Under the pieces are notes generated by a model, which was not told where the DNA came from, did no database searches, and saw only the letters and a program-made list of their open reading frames with translations. Positions 57,010 through 64,000 of a stretch of 64,000 nucleotides of DNA are shown in pieces. The DNA lies in NCBI GenBank assembly GCA_035771165.1, contig JAWNZC010000091.1, forward strand, positions 2,429,501 through 2,493,500, read 5' to 3'. The stretch's first letter is position 1; each line of letters begins with the position of its first letter. Origin of the DNA: Paragorgia papillata (taxonomy: Eukaryota; Cnidaria; Anthozoa; Scleralcyonacea; Coralliidae). The translations under genes and the position numbers were made by a program.

Positions 57010-58745
57010 TAACAAATTTCTTTTTTGTTCGACCATGGTTTCAACGCCAAGCTAGATTTGCAAGATTGCCACTTACTCGTTGGTGCTGGCTTGCTGACTT
57101 CTTTGTGGACGCTTATAATTATTCCCTTTCCTGTCCCTTAGCATGGGACCAACATGGCGCAGCACTACCTGGTTTGTCATCGCCCATAGTGGAATCCATG
57201 TATTCTTCTACACCAATATTCAATTTTCGGGTATATTGTCACGCCAAAATTTCTGTAATTTTGTCACGCCAAAATTTTTTCTCAATGTACGTACTCACGC
57301 CAATTATGGTATCCGCGCCGTAATCACAGGATACAATATTTTATGATGTAATTACGCATTGTCACTTCCCAAAGGCTGGCACAGCCGCACAGGTACATAA
57401 CTACTTACATATGTACTATTCATGCAATTTATCTCGCCAAATTATCTTATGTGAAAATAGGGTTTATGTCCAAAATGACAGAACTTTTCGCCTCTTTGAG
57501 ATTGTTGAATGCTTCACAAACCCACTTAAACTGTGCATGTGCGTGTACATATCCCGTGAATATGAAAAATACCAAAAAATATTCATAATTTCCCAACAAG
57601 TCATCATGCACATGTGGTGTCAAATTTATGTTTATATATATGTAACAAATCTTATCATATCAAGAATATAATATACGTATCAAGAATGAAGTATTTGGCC
57701 GGGACAACATTACATTACTAAAAACTCGTCAGTCACCGAGCCCATGATACACAATTCATGAATTGCATGCCTATTGCCTAATTGCTTACCTGTAGAAAAT
57801 GTTGTTGTCATCGGTGATTGGACAGAGACGGTTAAAACCTCATAAATTATTCATATCGCTTCGCAAAATTTGCCAATGGAAACCCGAAAGCCTGCGTTGC
57901 TCGTGGCCTGCGGTGTCCTACCATAGCTGCTCGGTACTTTATGTAGTCCGTACTTGTAGAGTCATTTTCTGCACGAGAGATCACTTTCTAGTTTCTACGC
58001 CACGACGAGATTGTCCAAGAAAGTTCACGCCACGTCAATTGTTGGCAACGAAAATTTACTAACTTTTAGCCACGCGAACTAAAAATTGACAAACTTTTAC
58101 GCCACGCCAAAGTTTTCAACAAATCTGGTACGCCAATATATTTGGCGTAACATACATCGATTCCACTATGGGTCATCGCTCCATAATCTTCATGCTCCGT
58201 TATACAGCTGACATGTTCGATACTTCCATCGAAGAGAGTATACCTGTAGCCGGGACCACTTCTTTGCAACAGCGATATTCTCTTGCGCCGACGAGGTGCT
58301 CGCTTTTGCAATGGTCACATTTACACCTATCAAAAAATAGTATATGAGAAAAATGTACGCAGCTTTTGGGTGTTAAGCTACGTATAGGAAGTGCATTCAG
58401 AGACATTAAGCAGTCATCTACTGTAATTTGACCTTCATATCTTGCTTCTAAAACTTCTGGGCTTAACCCATCTTCGTCAACGACTGGATCTTCGACTGAA
58501 GCTTCTTCATCATTTGCAAGTGGCTCATTTCATACGGTACGAAGCCATGATTAACTTCTAATATATCGGAATCTTCAGAAACATTTTCTTCACAGTCACT
58601 TCCCCTTTCCGAGTAATTTGAATCACCTCCTGAAATTTTGAATACGCTGCAAACCATTAACAGTGAAAGCTGCAAACGATCTGTGAAGGTATTTACGTCA
58701 CAACTCGTCCCAGGCCTCTGATAACTTGTCTCATAAATACGAAAA
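57010..58745 (-). pseudogene. P2X7 'ballast'-domain-like zinc protein (interrupted)
   Basis: Minus-strand coding inside the Kolobok-like element. From the upstream side: SGGDSNYSERGSD (about 58640), a frameshift, ANDEEASVEDPVVDEDGLSP (58500), the Cys-rich CKCDHCKSEHLVGAREYRCC (about 58310), and SIEHVSCITEHEDYGAMT (about 58220). The coding is cut by a 988-bp MITE and resumes at 57183 with LRHVGPMLRDRKG. These blocks match the cytosolic zinc-binding ballast domain of vertebrate P2X7, which also occurs as a free-standing, multicopy protein in invertebrates. No P2X channel part is present. Frame breaks and the insertion make it non-functional. Confidence 0.7.
57184..58171. mobile_element. 988-bp MITE with 8-bp TSD in the ballast gene
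   Basis: Inverted ends CCATAGTGGAATC(C/G)ATGT. GTCATCGC is duplicated at 57176-57183 and 58172-58179. The interior repeats a CACGCCAAAATTT-like motif near both ends and has no transposase. Removing it restores the continuity of the host coding across EHEDYGAMT. The superfamily is unassigned (8-bp TSD). Confidence 0.85.
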
Positions 58746-58860
58746 AAAAGGCGATTTTTTATTTGATTTTTTAAGCTGAACAATATTTTAATACGTATCC
58801 TCAATAATGAATATCTCCTCTTCAAAAATATCCAATAAAAATTTTCGTTTCATAGGCATT

Positions 58861-59900
58861 TTAAAATCAAACAATCATTGTATCAAATTAAATTCCATAT
58901 TTATATCTTATAAAATTGCATTAACAGAAAGAGAACATTCAAATACGGCAATGTTTACGGTGACTGAAAATGTTTTGGTTGATTTATGGTTTTGTTAAAA
59001 GTCGGATTCTTTTGTCTTTACTGTTTGCACTCTTGATATTAAAGTATAGTTGAAAAGAAACCTGTGCAAATTCAGGTACTTTGTCTTTGTGTAAAGTCGT
59101 CGCTCCTTCGCAGTTCATCAATAAGTTTTAATTAAAGAACTGTAGAATATGTTGGATCGTAGATGGCTGAGGCGATGCCATTTTGGTGACCACCTCTGAC
59201 GTAGATAAGCCATGTTGCCACCATTTTTTTCATCGGTAAAAAGGAGTAACAGCTCGAATACTTCTCTGACCAGACGTCGGCCCAGCATTCGAGCGACGTT
59301 CTGTCCCGATAGCCCACTAGCCCACAAACACAGAGCATCAACTAGCCCAGAGAAACCAATTATGCCGCACCCGGAGGAGGGTGGCATACCTCAAATTTGC
59401 TTCTATACCACAATCGAAAAGAACGAAAAGTAACCCAAAGAACTATTCAGCGGTTATATTAATTAAAGCATGGCAAGCGAATAGTCTGCGAGATGGAGGA
59501 AACAATATTATAAATGTTGTAATCGAACGATTTTATTGAAAACTTAAAGGTAATTTTTAAATATTTTAAACAAAAAGATTGTTAACGTAAATGAAAACTT
59601 ATAAGATATTTTTTAAGATTTTTTTACAAAAAAGATTATCAGCTTAAAATATCTACAATGATGTCAGCTATCATAATGAGCCATTAATAGAGTAACGAAT
59701 TTCTGTTATTTGTATAGTTCGTCAAACATATTTCCAAATGTGAAGGAAACCTTTTTTTTTTGGTAAAAACAAAGTCAATCAGTCAATCATTATGTTTAAT
59801 TTATAAAAAATGCCCTAGCTTTTTTAAATATATTGTATTTTAGAATTTTATTATTAGAATAAAACATCCCAAATTTTAGTACCTATTTTCCATAGTTATT
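58861..59900 (+). repeat. SRCR intron repeat, unit C (right part)
   Basis: 58861-58990 continues the intron interrupted by the Kolobok-like element and matches 29560-29690 (ACGGTGACTGAAAATGTTTT). 59500-59720 matches 28750-28900 (GATTATCAGCTTAAAATATC). The GC-richer 59100-59440 between them is unassigned. Confidence 0.7.
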
Positions 59901-60104
59901 TCAAACAGACACTTCATGTACACGTACTTGATTTCCCCAGGCTTCACATGTACGTATTCTAAATCGTCGAATATTCATGTCTCTTCTAATGCTTTCAGCA
60001 AACTTTCCATTCCTTGTCTAAAGATGTAGACCTAACATCGTAATTATTATATGAAATCACCGAGTTTATATACCCTACTTCATGCGCACCATCGGCGAAG
60101 GTAT

Positions 60105-60425
60105 AGAATTTTAACTCTACAAAACGGATATAGGGTGGTATTTTAAGTAAAATTTCTGAATTTTTATTTTCAAAACTTCCATTGTCTTATAAAAAACGTC
60201 GATATTATTGCTGGTCACGTGACTAAAACAGAAATGTCATGCTTGTAAGAAATCATCTTCAAAAGCAAATATTGCACTCAACTTAAAGGAAACATGTAAC
60301 GTCATAACGAGTCGGTTTGATGTTCTTCATGTCAAGTTTTAGCAAGAGTTATAACATTTCAGAGTATCTAGGTGTATTTCGCTTTTGGTCGCCATGTTGG
60401 ATGGCAAATTCATGTGTCAGGTAGG
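60105..60425. repeat. Single arm of the 35.9-36.5 kb palindrome family
   Basis: Matches one arm of that palindrome from GGATATAGGGTGGT to CCATGTTGGATGGCA. The second arm is absent. Confidence 0.8.
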
Positions 60426-60429
60426 GAGA

Positions 60430-61160
60430 GTCCATGTGTCAGTTCCATCCTGTGCTGGAACGATGTGCCAATTTCTTTCCAATTTCTTCTAAGCTTATCT
60501 TGAACTTTTCTTTGCACTCCATTAAATCTTCCTGACATTGATGCTGTGTTATCGTAGCTTTAAAAACATAGTTCGTTCAGATCCAATCTATGCTTTGTAA
60601 GGGATTCGATAATATCGTTTGCTCCACCTTCACCAGTCTTGTCCTTTGCTTCAGTCAGTGACATCAAACGTTCTCTGGGCTGGCCTTTATTGTCCAACGT
60701 ACCGACAAGCAATGGCAAGGCGATCTTTGTGAGATACGTCTTGTGTTAATTGTATCTGCCATAACCGAGTACATGCCAACATGCCAGCATCTTTAACGTC
60801 TTGGATGATGCGCTTTTGAACCTGGTTGCCAATGAGAGCGATAAACTCGTTTTGCGATTGTGGACTGATATACGTTACGTGGTACGGACCATTCGCGAGA
60901 TGTTCCACCAATGCTTGAGTTACGGACAGTACTCGGACACCAGTTTCACTATCTGGTTGAAATTTCCGTCTTCATCACCTCCATTGCCACTGAAAGCAAT
61001 TCCTTGACACGCAAGGGTCTTGCTGATGTCCAACAATATCTCAATAATTATTCTGTTTCGCTGCAGATCTTCTTCTTCTTGCATGAAGGCACATAGCCTG
61101 CGAAAACAGACGTGTATACCTTGCGTGAGCCCGCGGCTCACACCGCTGACGCCCACGCAA
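60430..61160 (-). pseudogene. hAT transposase remnant (ZMYM1/DUF4371-like)
   Basis: Minus-strand pieces in several frames follow the hAT order of DUF4371-type proteins: LACQGIAFSGN and FNQIVKLVSEYCP (61050-60920), HLANGPYHVTYISPQSQNEF (60900), LTQDVSHKDRLAIACRYVG (60740), then YDNTASMSGRFNGVQRKVQ (60560). The expected Asp of the ADE.TD block is not visible. Only the middle of the transposase remains, with at least three frame changes and no terminal repeats found. Its 5' edge is about 130 bp from the divergently oriented RecQ-like gene 2. Confidence 0.75.
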
Positions 61161-61291
61161 GGAACAACGTCTGCGTCACGACAGCAAAAATTCCATACTG
61201 ATGACGTTGATATGCCCAGAATCTGGGCATCTCCACTGATTGGCTGATGTATTCATTTAATAAAAATTAGCATAATTTAACTAATTTAAAG

Positions 61292-63219
61292 ATGGCGGTC
61301 ACCAACAGAGATATTGATCTTGATAGTTTTAAGCGATGTTTGACCGATATTTGTCCAAAATTTAACGTTGAAAGTTTGAAACCAAGTCAGTTTAATGCTC
61401 TTTATAATTTTATGAAAGGAAGAGATGTTTTTGTCAATACGCCGACCGGCTCTGGAAAATCGTTGGTGTTTCAGATGGCTCCTTTGGTTGAGAAATGGTT
61501 CAGTTGCAATGTTTCAAGCAGTTTATGGAAGAATGATGCGATCATAATAGTAATCGCTCCTTTGGTTGCTCTCATGCAAGACCAAGTGAACCGGTTAAAT
61601 TCTTTAGGATTGAAAGCTGCCTATGTTAGTGCTGAACAGGACGAAAAAATGATGAAAGGAATTGACAATGGTGAGTTCACTTATGTTTTTATGTCACCTG
61701 AATCGAGCGTGTCCATTAACAGATGGCGGTCCTTGTTTGAGAATAAGCACTATCAAGAACGACTTATGGGGATAGCAGTGGATGAGGTGCATTGTGTTAC
61801 GCAATGGGGGCTTTCACCTAATAATCAAAAACAGGCTGCTTTCCGCAACGCGTATAGCCGCTTGAATGAGCTGAAATCCATAGTAAAAGATGGTACTCCA
61901 TTTATCGCTCTTACCGCAACAGCTACAAAGAAAACCAAGCACCAAATTTTTGAACTCTTGGAGCTTGATTGCCCATATGAGGTAATTGACAATCCCCACC
62001 GTCATAATATTGTGTTTGCAGTTCAAAAGATGGACAAAAATGCCAGCATAGCTGATCACTTCAGATCCATTTTAGATGAGCTAAAGTCAAAAGGTAATGA
62101 AACAAAAAGAACAGTAATTTATTGCCAGACCATTAAACAATGTGCTATTCTGTTTAGTACATTCAATGTTGAGTTAGGCAATAACATTTACCTTGATTGC
62201 AACAAAGACCCTAGAAAGAGACTTTGTGAAATGATGCACTCTTCTAGCCCTACAAGCATAAAGGAACATGTGTTGGAACAATTTTCAAACCATAATGGAC
62301 ATTTGAGAGTTTTACTTTTATTGCTACAATTGCATATGGAATGGGAGTGGATTGCAAGAATGTATCAAGAGTCGTCCATTTTGGGCCATCCAAGTCCATA
62401 GAGTCTTACATGCAAGAGAGTGGCCGGTGCGGTCGGAATGGGGAACAAAGCTTGGCACTTTTGTTGTATAATAGCATAACAATTCGTGCAACAGATGCTG
62501 ATATGAAGTTATATATCAATACTGAAACCTGTCGACGTGCGCAACTACTGCAGCATTTTCAAAATGCAAATGCATCCACATGTGAAGGCCATTTATGTTA
62601 TGATGTGTGTGTCAAAAGTTGTAACTGTAAGACTGATGGGTCTTGTGATGTGGAACTTCATCTACCTATTGTCGAGTTAAAAGAAAACACTTCAGAAAGA
62701 GTTAGGGAAGTCAGTGATGAACATAAGAAACAATAAAAAAAAAAAAAACTACAGTTTATTATGAAAAGACTGGTGATGAAAGCTGTGACTGGGGATAACC
62801 ATAAAGTCACTGTAGTTTCATGTCCAAACACTCTCCTAGAATTTGGTGATTTGCAAGTGTCTCAAGTGCTCGAACATGTACATCTTTTATTTGAAATTTC
62901 AGATGTTATGAAATATGTGGACATCTGGCAGAAAAAACATGCACATATGGTCCTAGAGGCTGTTTCTAATGTCTTTGGAGATATACACATTGAATATCCG
63001 AAAGAGAATTATGAGAATGAGGAAGAGGAGTCTGATGATGAAATGGACAACTGGGTAGAGATTTTACATGATCCTTCTTTTCTTAGTCTCTTAGACCAGA
63101 GTGAGTGGAATGTGGATTCGTTTTCCAGTGGTGACAATGACATGATGGAGTCCATTAACAATTCTGATTGTCTACTGATTTTAGACAGTGTGATTGGCAA
63201 CATTGGAAGTACAAGCTAG
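61292..63219 (+). pseudogene. RecQ-like DNA helicase 2 (lightly damaged)
   Basis: Starts at an ATG (MAVTNRDIDLDSF) and is intronless in this stretch. Motif I is NTPTGSGKS, motif Ia APLVALMQDQV, motif II DEVH (VDEVHCVTQW), motif III ALTATAT, motif IV VIYCQTIKQ. A frameshift near 62320 precedes YGMGVDCKNV (motif V) and QESGRCGRNG (motif VI). A Cys cluster (CYDVCVKSCNCKTDGSC) follows. A stop at 62736 just before a 13-A run separates a C-terminal part (62761-63219) ending in an acidic tail. The C-terminal region resembles that of RecQ-like gene 1 (KHAHMVLEAVSNVFGD). Sequence identity to gene 1 is clearly low, so it is a different subfamily. It is probably also a mobile-element helicase. Confidence 0.8.
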
Positions 63220-63429
63220 GACTTGTGTACAGTATGTATATTCAGTAGTCTAAAAAAAATAGTTGTGATGGAAGAAAACTAATTGTCCCCTTGTATTGGC
63301 ATGGTTTGTGAAGCGAGCCTCACAACATGAGGGTGTTAATGTAAATTGTGATGGAGTGGGTGATATAAAGTCCAGTTAGAGATAATGTATCTATCCACCA
63401 TAGAGGAAGACTTTTAACAGGTTTTGTAT

Positions 63430-63460
63430 ACAGTATATATATATATATATATATATATTT
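63430..63460. repeat. (TA)n tract
   Basis: Pure TA run downstream of RecQ-like gene 2. Confidence 0.9.
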
Positions 63461-63539
63461 GACAGGTTTTATATATATTTCTAAAATTCATTAATAATTC
63501 ATGAGGAAAACACAAAGAAAAATCATGAGCGTATCGGAT

Positions 63540-63766
63540 CTATATATGTGATATAGACTCGCTCTAAGTTTCTCGCTGGTTTTTAACGGCTGAGATAAGC
63601 TTAATTTTCAAAATTACGTATTTCGGGGTATGAAGAAAGAAAAACAAGTCAGCTGATGTGATTTGATCCATGTGTCTGTCCTCTAATAGATCATGGGCAA
63701 CAACCAATGAAAACACACATAGCAACCAGGATATTGTGTGTGTGTGTGCGTGTGTGTATGTAACAG

Positions 63767-63813
<47 letters not shown>

Positions 63814-63830
63814 TATACACTGTATACATA
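63540..63830. mobile_element. Partial reverse-oriented copy of the 19.9-20.9 kb MITE
   Basis: TGTCTGTCCTCTAATAGATC and CAACCAATGAAAACAC match the complement of 20420-20480. (TG)n and (TA)n tracts follow at 63733-63810. The remaining sequence to 64000 shows no gene. Confidence 0.7.
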
Positions 63831-64000
63831 CTTACAGTATATATGTATATTTGATTTTGTTATTTTGCTGATTTACTGCAAAGGTTAGGTAATTTATTAC
63901 TGTACATAACATCAATAGGTAATTCCAATTATTCCAATTTTATGGTAATCAAAATATGAAGATATTGGTAGATATGGATTATATACATGTACATACAGGC

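Larger units (their letters stand above)
52267..58860. mobile_element. Kolobok-like transposon with THAP transposase and ballast gene
   Basis: Terminal inverted repeats of about 36 bp with one mismatch (beginning A(G/A)TGCCTATGAAACGAAAA) are bounded by TTAA at 52263-52266 and 58861-58864. TTAA duplication with a THAP-containing transposase fits Kolobok. Two genes converge inside: transposase on plus and a P2X7-ballast-like gene on minus. The paralogous intron at 29.56 kb preserves the empty site. Confidence 0.85.

Noticed and set aside
59118..59433. Overlapping open frames on both strands
   Set aside because: Short, without motif or splice support; probably a GC-richer MITE-like segment.

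Overview
The window looks like intergenic and intronic DNA from an early-branching marine metazoan (cnidarian or sponge; I cannot choose between them). It is AT-rich and has GT-AG introns, a phase 1-1 SRCR exon, (TA)n tracts, many palindromic MITEs, and transposon families familiar from such genomes. No prokaryotic signal is present. Almost everything is mobile DNA in nested layers, and most coding sequence is broken copies.

Layout. 0-5.9 kb: a decayed Ty3/Gypsy copy (Gypsy-1) cut by a foldback element and a tRNA-like/palindrome cluster. 5.9-8.4 kb: multi-exon remnant of a KDZ-type transposase that lost its catalytic core. 9.5-14.5 kb: satellites and MITEs, including a 209-bp MITE with 9-bp target-site duplications (TSDs) and a hAT-like MITE. 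14.5-19.85 kb: a young Gypsy (Gypsy-2) with 179-bp LTRs, a CAAT TSD, a probable self-priming site and a UGA-CUAG gag/protease junction. 19.9-22.0 kb: palindromic MITEs, a 5S-derived SINE and a hAT MITE. 22.8-26.5 kb: a minus-strand gene with a GTF2I-like repeat whose first exon lies inside a hAT element. 27.4 kb: a TTAA-flanked MITE. 29.1-29.4 kb: a complete SRCR exon.

31.9-39.0 kb: a candidate DNA transposon with 13-bp inverted termini and two convergent genes, a DUF6589-type protein (proposed DDE transposase) and a RecQ-like helicase, separated by a 650-bp palindrome. 39.05-42.45 kb: a decayed APE-type LINE. 45.2-52.0 kb: a foldback element holding a second foldback and a 4.98-kb LINE whose ORF1 begins with a ubiquitin-like domain followed by an SGNH hydrolase. 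52.27-58.86 kb: a TTAA-flanked Kolobok-like element with a THAP transposase and a convergent P2X7 'ballast'-type zinc protein. 60.4-61.2 kb: a hAT transposase remnant. 61.3-63.2 kb: a second, divergent RecQ-like helicase.

The host background is probably an SRCR-domain gene on the plus strand. Pieces of one exon plus its downstream intron recur at 28.7-30.05, 42.45-42.9 and 52.0-52.27/58.86-59.9 kb, which indicates tandem exon duplication later split by insertions. The clearest novelty candidates are the RecQ+DUF6589 element, the THAP+ballast Kolobok-like element and the ubiquitin-like LINE ORF1. All family assignments are from pattern recognition without database searches.
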